Positions 45,970 to 58,514 of a stretch of 64,000 nt of DNA are shown one piece after another. The first letter of the stretch is position 1. The number at the start of each line of letters is the position of its first letter. Source of the stretch: Timema cristinae (taxonomy: Eukaryota > Arthropoda > Insecta > Phasmatodea > Timematidae). The stretch covers positions 128,536,652 to 128,600,651 of the forward strand of contig JBCFYV010000012.1 of assembly GCA_039000515.1 (NCBI GenBank), read 5' to 3'. The position numbers were made by a program, and so were the translations under genes. Under the pieces are notes generated by a model that saw only the letters and a program-made list of their open reading frames with translations, did no database searches and was not told the DNA's origin.

Positions 45970-46748
45970 TAATAGGAACTGCACTGGCATTTGCTGAGTG
46001 AGAGCATAGAAAACTGCTATTCACACCCTTTCCTTTCCCCCAGTGATTTGAGTTTCAACACTTATTTTTATAAAACTAAATATTTAATCAAAGATAACAT
46101 AATTAAAAGTATTCACTATAAAACTGGTACAGCTAATATCAATTTATTCGCCCTGAACGTGAAAAAAGAGTTTATTTTATTAAAAAAGTACATACCAATT
46201 TTTTCTTTCTTTATTTTTCCACCGAGAAACTTTTAAAATGTATGATTTTGTGACTACATTGGTCAGGCAACGTGAGACCTGAAGAGGAGGTCGAGGTCAA
46301 TGTAAGGGGGGGGGGGGGGGGACACCGACCTGACCACCGTGCTGGCAAGGAGCCCAGGGACAAGAATGATGTTATCTCATGGTGTTTAAGTTTTGTTACA
46401 AGGTTTTCTAATAGCTGAATTGTTAAAATGACTTGATTTAGTTCAAACTGGATCTCTGGAGGGTTTACATGGTAAATAACCTTATCTAGTTTGTTGTATT
46501 AGACCTGTATTTTCATGGAGAGAGAACGGAAACCCCAGTGATAATTAACATGTATAAAACCACGCAGTGTGTCTTGTTGAAACTCAACCTACCTCCCAGT
46601 AACGCTAATAGTCTGGTGAACCCAACACTTTACACCACTTGGCCACCAGTGTGAAGAATGTATAACCTCTTTATAACAATACTTGATTAAAACAATTGTT
46701 TGTGAAAACACCAAAGATGTCTGTTTCAGAACTGACTCACAAGTGGAG
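45970..46748. other. Upstream region of SCCPDH
   Basis: Non-coding, with an uninterrupted G run at about 46,304-46,321. The 5' UTR and promoter of the following gene must lie here or upstream, but I see no clear TATA box. An in-frame ATG at 46,683 could add 22 residues; the ATG at 46,749 fits the family better. Confidence 0.5.
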
Positions 46749-49700
46749 ATGGAGGGATCCAAACTGGATTTTGTCGTGTTTGGAGCTACGGGTATCACAG
46801 GCAAATACACGGTGCTGCAACTGGTGGAGCTAGCCGCAGATGTGGGAGACTTGAAGTGGGGGGTGGCTGGCAGGAGCCAAGACAAACTGGAGAGTGTGTT
46901 GCGACAAGTCTCCAGTAAGACTGGTGAGTTATTAAACAACTCTAGGTAATCTAGAGTAGATACAACCAGTGCCTCGGAGAAGTGACTCAGTGACTGTCGG
47001 TTTCAGGGAAGGACCTAAGTAAGATCAAGATTATACTCGCAGATGTGACCGACTTGCTTTCCCTGCGAGACATGACGTCACAGACTCGCGTTCTCATCAA
47101 CACAGTTGGGCCATATAAACTGTATGGTGAGCCTGTCGTCAAGGCTTGCATTGACAGCGGCTGTCATTATGTGGACGTCTCGGGAGAGCCTCAGGTAACT
47201 TTTCTCAAGGTGCATTATTTATCTACCATACCTAGGGCTGCACAATGTCCTCTTGCACACATTAAAATAAATAACACGATAGCCCAGAGAGTATAATTGT
47301 CAAGATATCTTGTAGCTGTGAAAACATTTCCATGCAGACCGGCTCTATTTGTTGCGTAGAAAGATGATGTCCCGCAAAGAAATCCTCGGTGTCGATAAGA
47401 TTGTCTGAATACCTCTGACAAGACTAGTTTAGCATCAGTGATGGCTTCACTAGGTAAACTGAATACTTGAGACAGCAAGGTGAACTGACCTACCCTAGTA
47501 CATGCCAGAAGAACTCATGTCTGGCAGTAGTAACGATAGATGACTACATGTTGCTTGTTTTCATATTCATACCTATCCCTTCCTGCTGATGTTCACCAAG
47601 CTACAACTCGTCCTCTGCTCTTGATGTCGCAGTTCATGGAGAGAATGCAACTTGAATACCACGAGGCGGCCAAACAGAAGAATGTCTACATTATCAACGC
47701 TTGTGGTTTCGATTGCATTCCGGTTGATCTTGGTACAGTCTTTCTTGTCAACAACTTTAAAGGTGAGCATTCTAACTGTTTGCTACTCATTTATCTGGTT
47801 GGTGTTTTAATTAGAAATTGGATGCTTGAATCTCATGGTATTCAAGATTTGTAAACAATTTAAAAAAAAAAGGATCTCAGATACAGTTATGGAAACCTGG
47901 ACTTGATATAACAATTTCAATCATTTGGTAAAATTAATTATAAAGACTTGTCAAGTTGAGAGGTTAACAGAATTACTAAATTTCATATATATAATTAATT
48001 TACATAAAGTGTTATTTTGTTGTCCATGACATAATAGACTTGACAAACCTAATTTGTCAGTGGTACAAAGGATTAAACTACTTTGTTTGAATTCAATTCC
48101 AAACATTGCACTCCAAACAAAATTGTACATCTTTAGAGATTCGAGGATTCAAATTTGTATCCGAGATTTGAAAGAAACTGTAATATTCCCTTATTCTCAA
48201 CCCAATGTCATGTCATTCTGCCACTCTAAGTTACCCACTTGATGGTCCTGAGTCGTTACTCATAGATTACTTAGAAATGCACCAATTGAAACATGGTTTG
48301 TAAGTACCTCAATTAATAATCAAGTTTTCTTCTTGTTCAGGCGATGTGAACTCTGTAGAGTGCTACTTGGAGGTTTGGCAGAACACTTTTATGATGGTAA
48401 GTTGTTTTCTTTGTCTAGGGCGTTAGACTCACATTGCACTAAAGGTCAACAATAGTTCCTAGGGTTTTTTCTTGTTTTGAATGAGCTATACCACCGTCGA
48501 CCTCACGAGTCTCGGGGTAAAGTGCTCGCCTCAGTAGCTAGCTATTATCCCCACCACCCCTCGACAGTCAGTACTTTCCACAAGCTATATTATTGATAGT
48601 GATAAAGATACAGTCTCTTAAATGGAAAATAACCAACAAATATTATGTTGATAAAAATTAACTGGAAATAAAGATAAGTGCAGTTACCCAACATTATTAA
48701 AAATTAAAATGATAAAACCCAAAAACCAATTTTTTTTTATAATGTAGACAAAAGTTAAAATTCATTCAACCACAAAACTTTTTCAGTTTTTGCATTTCAT
48801 GTTCTAACATTTCTGCAAAACTGTTCTTCTTTTCACATTTCTTCAGATACTGTTTTTCTTTTTTGACTTAAGTCATTCTTTATTCACAGAAAAACTTCGC
48901 TCAATGGTTGCATTGCTATGGAAGAGAACAAGAACTTGTTTAGTGAAATATTGTAGTTCCTGGGATGCATTTACTCTAGAAACAATATTCACGAAGAACT
49001 TATCAAGCTGGTCACCACTTGAAGTGACTTCTTGCTTTGATACAAAGTCCAAGTAGTCTATTTTTACAACACCAGCTTGTACACTTGTCTTGTCTAGTAC
49101 AAGTTATCCCATAGGTCCTGACAGATGGACGGAGCATGACTGCGGGAGAGAGACAAATAGCACCCTTGACAATTTGTAGGAGAGAGTACACTTTGTAAGA
49201 GTTTGTTGCAGAGATCAACAAGGACTTTTTGACAATCTCCTCTGAGCTGAAGTATCTTGATGTCTTTAATTCCTTTCAAAGCTGCTGATGTTCTGATTTC
49301 ATGTTGGATTGTTTCTTTAAATCAACGGCTAACAATTTTTTGGAAGAATTTGGTGAATTCATTACATCATATTTAACAATTCTGTTCATCTCATCAAGTG
49401 CTCAAGTAGTTTATTTAGATCTGCAAACATAAATGGCAATGGAGGTTGAGTGTTCTGATATTCGGTGAGAAATTGCTCCAACTCAAGTGAAACTGACAAC
49501 ATTAAAGCCCAACTTATGTCAAAAGTTCATCCTTCAATTTCACAAAATTGCTTAATGTTTTAAAACTATCAGATTTTGGAGGATGCTTGTTAGAATAAAA
49601 ATACTGTTTTAAATAAGACAGCATTGACATTGCTCTCTCTAACACCCTTGAGTTTTCCACCAATCTAATAGAACAAAACTTCACCGGGAAAAGAGATGAT

Positions 49701-52700
49701 AGTCTTGTTGAAAAATATTTAAATAGATAATATAGTGAACACAAAAACTGGTCAGTAGTCCAACTAGAGTTAGCATGTGCTGTTTTGTAAGCACCGTGGA
49801 CAATGTGTTAAGAACAAGTTCCAAATTCCAGTAACTCAGGATCTTGTGGAGAATCTTCCTTCAAGTAACTTTTGAGAGCACTTACAAATTTGAGGTTTAC
49901 ATTTGGTCCATCCAAGAAAACTTGAAGCATTTTTTTAAGCTCCAAGCTCTTGTCTTTTAGTGCAGATATAAAGTTAATTAACATATCTTGAGCTGTTGCA
50001 TGACCTAAAGAGCAAGATGTTAAATATCTTGTATGAATTTCATTTTCACTTGAGAAGCGAACAACAACATCCATCTGGGTCTTCTGAGCAACAGTATTTA
50101 TGCTCTCATCAAATGAAATACAATAAAATGAGCATTGCTTATCCATATTCACAAGCTCGCTTTTGGAAAAAGTACCAAGTCCATACACGATGACATACCC
50201 AAGTTTATCTTTATGCATTTGAAATTTCTGGCCAATATCACTTTCAGAAAACATTACTTTAAAAGATCACTACAAGCATAATAATTGTCATTACTTGATT
50301 AATAGCCCACAATATTTCAGCACGAGAAACTTCACCTTTGACCAGGAAGCTCTGAATAGAACAACTAGGTCTGGTTTCAGGTTTCAGAACTACTTCATGT
50401 GGGCCTACAGATGAGACTGTCTGTATCTTTGGCTGTAGGGACCAAGTCCAATATTTGTTTGCTCCCACTGTGTGACAAGCTTCTTTCACTTGGCATGAGG
50501 TCATATTCTCGTGTTACTTATATCAAAGTTAGTTTTATACAAAGAACAATGGCCTTTACTTTTATCACAATCCACTCTTTGTAACCACAGCCGATCTTTA
50601 AACACGGTACTGTCCAACCAATCATCTTTATAAGAGGGTTTTCCTCCGAGTTTACTCATTTCTTGTTAAACACAAAGTATCACAAGATAAACAACTGTGA
50701 TCTGCAGAATACTGCACCAGGCTGAGCTTAGGAAGGGTAGTTTTACTTAAGGGCGGATATAGGGGGGGATGAAGGGAGGAACACAACAAACACTGTACTG
50801 TGCCATTGGAATGTCAAGGTCAAGCAGGGACAGTAGACCAAATAATATCAGGGGTCTCAAAATGCTTAATCCAACATTACACTCAATGTAAAAGGTATGA
50901 ATATTTTTTCAGTATCAGATTCAAAATTCCAGTATATTCCAGTATCAAAAATAAATTCATATTAAATCTTATGCATGAACATGTAAATGAATAAATAGAA
51001 GATGATATTAGTAAAATATGAACACAAGAAGGTAATATTATGTCTCTGAGAGAAAATGAGTCACATCTCCCAGGCCCTCAACCTAGGTTTGTTTTATCAA
51101 AACTTCAGAGTAAGTACGAAATGTTCGACTCACAAAGATCAACATGAAGGACACATGCATACGTCAAGTCATGTGATCTACAGCTGACACTTCTGATAGA
51201 TATCATCAATAATAATATAGGAAAATATTTTCAAAGTTTATATTTTCTTAAAAATGTATTCCTTATAGAATCTTACAATAGTACAATATACATACATGCC
51301 TACTCATTATGTTCTCCTACAGGATAGGCAAGAAACTGTGCATTTAGCTCAAAACTCAACTTCGTACTAATCCAGCCTCGCCAACTTTCCTATCCTTGCA
51401 TGCTCCCTTCGCTTCAACAACATCCATATAACTAGTCATACAAGCTCTTTTATTATTAAAACTATTAATATTTCTCTTTTTCACACATTTGTTTACAACA
51501 GCATTTAGCTAAATCTTACATAGCCTACTCCTTCCTTTTGCTCCACACACTCTACCTTCATATACTTGCTTCGTCACTGGATCCACACTCATCCTCTCAA
51601 CACACCCAAACCAACGTGAGACACTTCTTTCATACTGACCTATTGGACTACTTTTCAAACCACACTCCTTCGTAACCCACTCATTACTGAAGCTGCCCTT
51701 GTGAGTTTTTCTCCCGACAAACCCACATCCATAAAACAATGTTGGCACTAACACATGTTTATATATACTGCCATGTTTGTCTCTTGGCGTGATGCCACCA
51801 TAACACATGTAAAGATATGACCTATTCTCTTAAACTTTGTGTCTTTTAGTGTACACTCTACATTTGTTTGGGTGTGTAGGGCTCAACAATAAATTATGGC
51901 ACATGGCATTCAGCCGTCTACCTTATGAGTGAAGTTGAAGAGTTGAAGTCAATACGCAAGAAACTGTTTCCTGACTGCGGACCAAAGATGCTTCCAACTC
52001 TCAAACACAAGTCAGTATAGTTTCAAGAACTAACACAATAGTGCTAGTGTACACATTCAAATAAACAGTTGGTTGTACAATTTATGTTATAACGCAAGAT
52101 GTTTGATTCAAGCCGCATCTAAAACTAAATTATCATAAGTCTCTTGGTTTAAATGTGAACTTGGTAAACGAACACAGAGTTTTTACTGTTACGGCGCTAG
52201 AATAGTCGAGTAAAAATACAGAACAAATTACATTTCTTCCCAAAGATCAATTCTACACTCAGTTGCCTTTTGTTTCCCGAACATTTACCTCTTAATGGTC
52301 AACCAGACTGCATGGATTTTTGTATTTCTCAGAGCAGAAAATGTAAACTTATATACAAGTCTGTATATTTATAGGGTCGTATAGAAACATGTTGTTTTGT
52401 TCATTCTAGTAATTAACAAACTTGTGTAGGTACTATTAGAGGTTATGTACCTACCTATGTCACGAGTTACAAGTTAAAGCTATTTAAAATGGGGCAACAC
52501 TAACCAAATCCCCTTGATGAACTCCCAACACAAGAGCACGTGCTCTGACCTCCGCTCTGCAACGCTCTACACAACTGACTGAGTGGAGCTTTCAACCAAC
52601 TAGCTGCTTGGGGCTCGATCCACGCCCGGCCGGAAACAAAGACTGAGGTTCCACATGGCCACGCCAGCGGCAGTTCTGGCGTTATGATCGTCTAGAACAT

Positions 52701-54920
52701 TCTACTTGTTGCTAGGACCCCCATCTCTTGTCGTGTGTGTTCTTTCTACCTACCCCCTCCTTCCCTTGCCCCTTCTCTCTGTGACTACAATTATGGATAT
52801 ATATTGGGACGTTGGTTTTCAATGGTCACTCATTGTACCGCCGACTAACCTAGGTGAGGACGGCGACTTAGAGGCTGTGGTCTATTATTTAATATTCAAA
52901 ACTCATTTTCAGCGTAATGGGGGGTATCTTATCAAAATTATTGTCTGGTACATAAACTCATTTAAACTTTAACTTTGAAATGTTTCACACAGTTCATTGC
53001 AAATGCGGTCGCCTTTCTGTTTCCTTATGCGAGGTTTAATTCAATTAGTCTGTGCAATTTCACTTTAATTGATGTATATATTTTCAGGCCACGCTGTGGC
53101 AAACTTTGCGTCTCGGGCTTACCACCCGTCCTTTCTTGATATCGTTAGCTTATGTATAGTATATGGGGTTATCTAGTTAACTGTCCTAATGTAGAGCACA
53201 GGGCAATAGTAGGTTAGTTTGGGACTTGGTCCAAAGATAGATTCTTTGTATTGTTGCCGTTCAACATTATGTTGGTTTCTTTTGGTTTGAAGGCGCGTAT
53301 TTATTTATGATTACCTAAGTTGATTTTATGTTTGTTAGGAGTTATGATGTATTGTTTTTCACAATTATTACACAAGTTAAAAGTACTATAAACTTTGTGT
53401 CTCTATGTAAGGGCTGTGTAAATATTAAATTTATCATGATTAATGATAATGTTTATTGCATTTTGCTTGAAGGTGCGTGTTAGGGTAACTTCCCATATTA
53501 GTGCTAATCTTAATAATGTAGAAACATTTGTTAGGAGTAATAACAGAGTTATGGCATTTCTCTCTAAATGCGCGGGATATACAACTTTGAACCATAGACT
53601 TCCATGATTAATATTTATATTAGTGTTGTACTGACAACCAACTAATTACTGTATGCTTACCTTTCTATTTTCAGGTATTGTAAAGTCTATCATTTCCATT
53701 TTCTAAATTGAGTTTTTTCAATCTGAGAGGATAAGCGCTTCGCGCCATATTATTATATTTTGTTCTGATTATGTATCTACCATTTTTGATTGTTCTAAAT
53801 AAAACAAACAAACTTTGTTATTGTCAGATAAACTTCTTAACTAATTTCCCCGTCACTATTCCTAATATTTTTACAAGAGGTTTACACCTAACCTAATGCA
53901 ACATCTCTGTCTGGAACCGAGACAGCCTTAACTGAATCCTTATAGCCGTAGTCCTTGCTTCGAGCAAAGAATGTATCCAGGTAGTGAATATTCCTGGACG
54001 TTGTCGACAATGTATAACCAATAAATTGTTTCATTTGTACAAACTAGGTGGTTTGTGCACAAAAACAAGGCTGTTGGAGGTTGGAGCGTTCCATTCCCGA
54101 CGGCTGATCGCTCGGTGATAGCACGCTCTCAAAGACACTTCCTTCAACACAACAAACAACGTCCCGTTCAGTTGTTCACCTACGTCACGTTCCCATACTT
54201 GTTGCTGGCCTTGGCGGTGTGGGTGTTGGGCGGACTCTTGCTACTAGGCGGCCAAGTTCGAAGCGGCAGGGAATTTATTCTCAAGGTCATTTGATATATA
54301 TATATATATAATTATCTGAATGTACATTTAAGACTTGTGGACAGGTCAGTGATTAGTGCTTGTAGTCTTTATATGGTAGTATCCCATGTTTCAGCATCCA
54401 AGATTGTTGAGCGCGGGTTTGGTCGGCTTCGACCCCTCCGAGAAGACGATGAACAACTTGCACTTCAGTTTCACCCTGTACGGGAAGGGATGGAAGGACA
54501 AGATGGCTGAGCCTACAGACCGACACGCGGAGAAACCTGACAAGACTCTGGTTGTCAAGGTGATAGCACAGCCCTGTACTAACTGTTATTGACACAGCCC
54601 TGTACTAACTGTTATTGACCAGCTCTGTTATCTCAGGTGTCCGGTAACAACCCCGCCTATGGAGCTACTTGTGTCGCTCTGGTGTTGTCCGCAGTAACTA
54701 TTGTACAACAAGCTGACAAGATGCCTGCAAGGTAACAAAACATGAGCCTTCTTCTCGTCTCGCGTGAGATTGTCAATTCTAGGAAATTGTTTAACTTGCA
54801 TTTCTTTGTTTCAGTGGTGGAGTATATACTCCAGGAGTAGCGTTTGCCAAGACCACACTGATAGAACACCTCAACAAACATGGGGTTAAATTCGAACTCG
54901 TCTCTGTGAAGGAGAGATAA
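46749..54920 (+). CDS. SCCPDH: Saccharopine dehydrogenase-like oxidoreductase, 9 exons, 427 aa
   Basis: Exons: 46,749-46,923; 47,007-47,194; 47,633-47,762; 48,341-48,396; 51,880-52,010; 54,048-54,285; 54,395-54,559; 54,637-54,731; 54,815-54,920. All borders are GT-AG, phases agree and the spliced length is 1,284 bp, close to the ~429-residue animal family members. Residues 12-18 are G-A-T-G-I-T-G, the dinucleotide-binding glycine loop of the Rossmann fold. C-G-F-D-C-I-P (145-151) and G-S-T-I-N-Y-G-T-W-H (184-193) are family blocks. A hydrophobic segment at about 272-295 fits a membrane anchor. Family members are linked to lipid droplets and membranes; true saccharopine dehydrogenase activity is not established for them (lysine breakdown uses AASS). 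The enzyme's substrate is therefore unknown. No stop or frameshift, so probably functional. A possible poly(A) signal ATTAAA lies near 54,952. Confidence 0.95.
48500..48580 (+). repeat. Possible tRNA-derived SINE fragment
   Basis: ACGAGTCTCGGGGTAAAGTG followed by CTCGCCTCAG resembles the D-arm/A-box part of tRNA-Ala (GTAGCTCAGTGGTAGAGCGCTCGC). No B box follows at the right distance, so the call is weak. Confidence 0.25.
48790..50659 (-). pseudogene. hAT-family transposase relic in SCCPDH intron 4
   Basis: Read on the minus strand from ATG at 50,659: M-S-K-L-G-G-K-P-S-Y-K, a degenerate finger, then (50,254-49,808) C-I-S-F-D-E-S-I-N, D-V-V-V-R-F and V-F-L-D-G-P-N-V-N-L-K-F. These are the same blocks, in the same order, as the transposase at 43,132-45,451. 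Further on come F-C-S-I-R-L-V-E-N (about 49,680) and H-S-N-A-T-I-E-R-S-F-S-V-N-K-E (about 48,920). Frames are broken in many places. No terminal repeats found. Confidence 0.75.
50660..51508. other. Intronic AT-rich stretch
   Basis: Nothing recognised apart from a G-rich run (ATAGGGGGGGATGAAGGG) near 50,758. Confidence 0.4.
51509..51830 (-). mobile_element. Non-LTR retrotransposon (LINE) 3' fragment
   Basis: The minus-strand frame of 99 codons has H-V-L-V-P-T-L-F-Y-G, then R-S-V-S-R-W-F-G-C-V-E-R-M and T-K-Q-V-Y-E-G-R-V. This pattern (L-x-P-x-L-x-Y-G ... L-R-W-F-G-H-x-x-R-M) is the C-terminal tail common in LINE polymerases of insects. The catalytic RT domain is missing. A second copy lies at 55,282-55,432. 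Confidence 0.65.
52011..54047. other. SCCPDH intron 5 with possible LTR-like and SINE-like pieces
   Basis: 2.0 kb. The part at 52,490-52,870 is GC-richer, with a pyrimidine tract and GGATATATATTGGGACG near 52,795, as in an LTR promoter. On the minus strand near 52,600 CTCAGTCAGTTGTGTAGAGC resembles a tRNA A box. No paired ends found, so I make no firm element call. No coding sequence. Confidence 0.35.
54567..54618. repeat. 26-bp tandem duplication in SCCPDH intron 7
   Basis: Two perfect copies of a 26-bp unit beginning CACAGCCCTGTACTAACTGT in the 77-bp intron between exons 7 and 8. The duplication does not touch the splice sites. Confidence 0.95.
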
Positions 54921-55060
54921 ACTATTGCATTTATATTTTAAATATATGAAACATTAAAAATAATATTTTTTATAACTGGCTGGGTTCACCACTTTTTGTA
55001 AGGAAATTAACAAACAAAACTTGTTGATATATTCATAGATTTAACTCGGTTAATAATATA

Positions 55061-55095
<35 letters not shown>

Positions 55096-55281
55096 ACGTT
55101 GAAAGGAGGATATAAGGGCAAGTCCTACCAACTTACCAGAAACTGTGGACCTCAAAGTCACAACTAAACACGTAATGTTCGGGATACATCAGTCTCTTGT
55201 TCAGCAGAGAGAGAGTTTAACATAGACTGGACTCTTCGTAGGTGGATATACTGTTGTATTTATATTAAATTTAATTATTCT
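54921..55281. other. SCCPDH 3' flank
   Basis: 3' UTR followed by AT-rich sequence with a (TTA)n microsatellite at about 55,060-55,095. Confidence 0.6.
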
Positions 55282-55432
55282 TTAGTGATTTAATGTTTGC
55301 TCCACACACTCTACCTTCATATACTTGTTTCGTCACTGGATCCACATCCAAACCAACGTGAGACACTTCTTTCACACTGACTTATTGGACTACTCTTCAA
55401 ACTGCACTCCTTCGTAACCCACTCTTATATTC
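55282..55432 (-). mobile_element. Second LINE 3' fragment
   Basis: Nearly the same DNA as part of 51,538-51,680 (for example CACACACTCTACCTTCATAT and CACTCCTTCGTAACCCACTC), with a ~20-bp internal deletion. Same strand as the copy in intron 4. Confidence 0.75.
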
Positions 55433-56945
55433 CATTCACGTAGGAATTACTCTCTGAAGTTTTTCCTACAATATCTCATTTAATAGATTTGGTAGGAAGC
55501 TTTCGATCATCTACCGGAACAACATTACTGGCTCTATTCCACAATATTCACTTGATTGTGTTTCTTACGCAATTTGCCCCTTCGATCTCATTCCTTGCAA
55601 TATCACCCGTCTGTCCATTTCACCATCCCATCCTCCATTATTACACAACATTCTGATCTTCAACTGTTTAACAGTTGTCCATTTATACTTAACACTCTCA
55701 CATTCACGTTGTCCATTTAGTCAATTCTATAACATTACAGTAAATATATTTTCTAACAACTGCATAATAGTCAAATTACTATTTTCTCCTAAAAATTGAA
55801 AGTAATTTAAATATTAAACATGTCATAATTTTAATAATCTGACTTCTTTAAAGTCAAACTCTTTATTCAAACATGAAATGCATGGACCCAAGTATCCGAT
55901 TGGAATCAAATTGTCGTTCACAAATATATTGTGAACACAAATCAGTGCCGGTATTGAACACAAAAGTACACTAAATATAATATGGATTTTAAACCTTAAT
56001 TAAATACCAACTTGGTATATCATTTTCTTTTAATCTGCTTAAACATTTGAAATTTTTATATTATTCAACACATATCCATTTTGCATCATTTTTATTTTCA
56101 AATTTTTTTTCGGAAATGTTTGGATAGTAACACACAATAACCAATAAAATTGTGCAGGACTGAAGCAGAAATACCATTAATTTCTTATATATATAAAAAA
56201 AAGTATATATTCATTTTTAAATTGGTTTGAAAATAATGCAACTATAATATTATATATTAATTTTTGACAGTTTTGACAAGTCATTATTTTCTTTTACTTG
56301 CATAATAATTAATAAATTTGTACCTGATCAAAATAGTTTATTCAATTTTCAAAGTTTATCTCTTGTAATATTTATATTATAGATATCTGAACAATCCTAC
56401 AAATTTGACTGTATCAATTTTTTTTATATATATTATAAATTTGCTCTCATTGAAATGAATGTTGAGCCAAAGTTTCTCTCGTGACCCGTAAGGGGTCAAG
56501 GCTGGGAGACGGACATGTCATTAGGCCCTAAACACATTTACCAGGACACACCTTGAGGACAATCTAACTATAACAAATAACGCTCTCAAGTGCCTTAGAA
56601 AGGTCTCATGATTGTCTAACAGATGGCAGCATTTGTGTTTATTTCTTGGCAACATATTTTTCAGATTCTGTCTCACTATAAACATCTCACGTAAGATGGA
56701 CTCGTGGATCTGTAGACCTTTCCCTTCTGTCCTTCTTTCAATGTTGAATGTAGTATTTAGTATGGAATGTATCGTCCAGCCTACCTCAAACTAAATATCC
56801 TAGGCATTACTCTTTTTTTAAATATTTATAGTTAGTAGATTGTATTATTTTTTTCATACGGGTAACATTTATTTTTCTGGTATTTCAGACATTTATAGTG
56901 TATTTTATTATGTATTATCCAGCCTACCTCAAGACAAATATAATA
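55433..56945. other. AT-rich, gene-free stretch
   Basis: No gene. TACGGGTAACATTTATTTTTCTGGTATTTC and the sequence after it, near 56,858-56,940, recur near 58,564-58,640 in the same orientation, a dispersed repeat of about 80 bp. Confidence 0.5.
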
Positions 56946-57282
56946 CAGTAGTCTCGGAAACTCGACCTAACGTGGACTGAGATGTGTCGAGTTTTGCTGT
57001 TGATGCATGTCTACTAAACAAGGATGAATCGCAGTGCAGTATCCAATATTATATTACGTGTTAATATGATGGTGTGTATACATACGTGTAATATACAGAA
57101 ATACAGTACTGTACGTAGAATATTGTATTGATTCAAATAACAAATTACTGAATTGGAAAACTAACAAACACAGCATGACTGTTCCACTCGAGTTATAAAG
57201 ATGAATGACCTTGGATTGTGATGACTGGCGCCAACAACTGTGCACGTGTGCGTGTCGAGTTATCAAGTTTCCGAGACTACTT
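56946..57282. mobile_element. Tigger/pogo-like MITE with TA duplication
   Basis: Left end CAGTAGTCTCGGAAACTCGA, right end (minus strand) AAGTAGTCTCGGAAACTTGA. TA flanks both sides (56,944-56,945 and 57,283-57,284). Ends beginning CAGTAG with a TA duplication fit the pogo/Tigger group. 337 bp, no transposase. Confidence 0.75.
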
Positions 57283-57287
57283 TACTA

Positions 57288-58514
57288 CCATGTTTACTCG
57301 AATGTAATGCACACCAAAATTTTCAAAACCTTGAAACCAAAAAAAGTATTTGGCGGTGAATGTAATGTGCATCGACAAAAAGTGCACTTGTTTTTATTGT
57401 GAATTTAATTTGATGAAAAAACACTATTCTTGTTGTTAAAAATGTGTTTTTTAGTGTTATCTCTGAACAATTGTGCCCCAGTATCACCAAGGTAAGTGTG
57501 CTGGCTATCCAAGATTTAGCATAGTGCTCTTCCACAAACGAGAGGAAGAGCTAAAACAAGCAACTCTTGAAGAAACAAGTGAATATCTTATATCGTATCA
57601 ACTAAAATACAGCCAAGCTGACAGACTAGTACTAATCTTCAGCACTGCGCTCATAGTTGAGACTAGTACTAATCTTCAGCACTGCGCTCATAGTTGGAAA
57701 ACTCATCTACGTCCGTGTCAGGTTTATTTATATCGATATTTAGGTTCCAATATATCACAACATTTACAGACCACGCTCTAAATTTTTTGGATCAAATCAC
57801 TTTTTTTTCCTCCTCTATTTTTATTAAATACATCGATTGTTATTCTATTTTTATTAAACTTGTCTTATTTTAAATAGCTAAATAAATCAATAAAAAGTGA
57901 AAAGTGAAGAATATAATTACAAGAGAGCGGCCATCTTATTACCACCATTACAATTCGCCATAAACAATGCATCCACGTATGGGAAACAACCGATATATCG
58001 ATATAATTCGATACGTATTACAAATAACTCGGTAGTTGTAGTGTTATCTTCTGGTCTGTAGGTCAAAATTATGATTCATCATATTCTATTGTCATTAACA
58101 GCCTTTTAGTTTCTCTTTTCAAAGGAAACTTGTTAGACTCTGTGAGCTTGACAGGGGGTCAGTTGAACTGACGTCACAGCCTGGTTACAGCTGACTACAG
58201 AGAAACGCGAGCAAATGCTCTGGGTTCGACCCTTGCTTGATTGGTTTATGTAAAGATGTTTATTGTCATTGGACACTATCTCCATGCTTGTGACTTTGCT
58301 TCATGTCAATAGCTTCCATTTTGTTATGTTTTTTTTTATATAATATTTATATATATCTGGCTTTCAAAAGCACGCAGCCAGCTTCTACTAGAGAGAACGC
58401 ACTACAGCGTGATGAGCAGTGTTTTTTAAGTTTGCAATCAAATCTAGTGCGCACACTAATTTTCATTGTGTGATTTGACCAAAGAAGGTGTGCATTACGT
58501 TCGAGGAAATATGG
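57288..58514. mobile_element. Non-autonomous TIR element, probable Tc1/mariner-pogo type
   Basis: Left CCATGTTTACTCGAATGTAA and TGCACACC; right (minus strand) CCATATTTCCTCGAACGTAA and TGCACACC. Subterminal copies of GAATGTAATGTGCATC and AGTGCGCACAC lie just inside. TA precedes the left end; the right flank is AA. A ~100-codon plus-strand frame inside (57,473-57,781) has no recognised domain. Confidence 0.6.
57623..57696. repeat. 37-bp tandem duplication
   Basis: Two perfect copies of a unit beginning AGACTAGTACTAATCTTCAG, inside the TIR element. Confidence 0.95.

Larger units (their letters stand above)
48397..51879. other. SCCPDH intron 4, filled with transposon relics
   Basis: 3.5-kb intron starting GTAAGT and ending TGTAG. 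It holds a possible tRNA-Ala-like SINE piece (48,500-48,580), a hAT relic (48,790-50,659, opposite strand to the gene) and a LINE fragment (51,509-51,830, opposite strand). Neither interrupts the splice sites. Confidence 0.85.
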
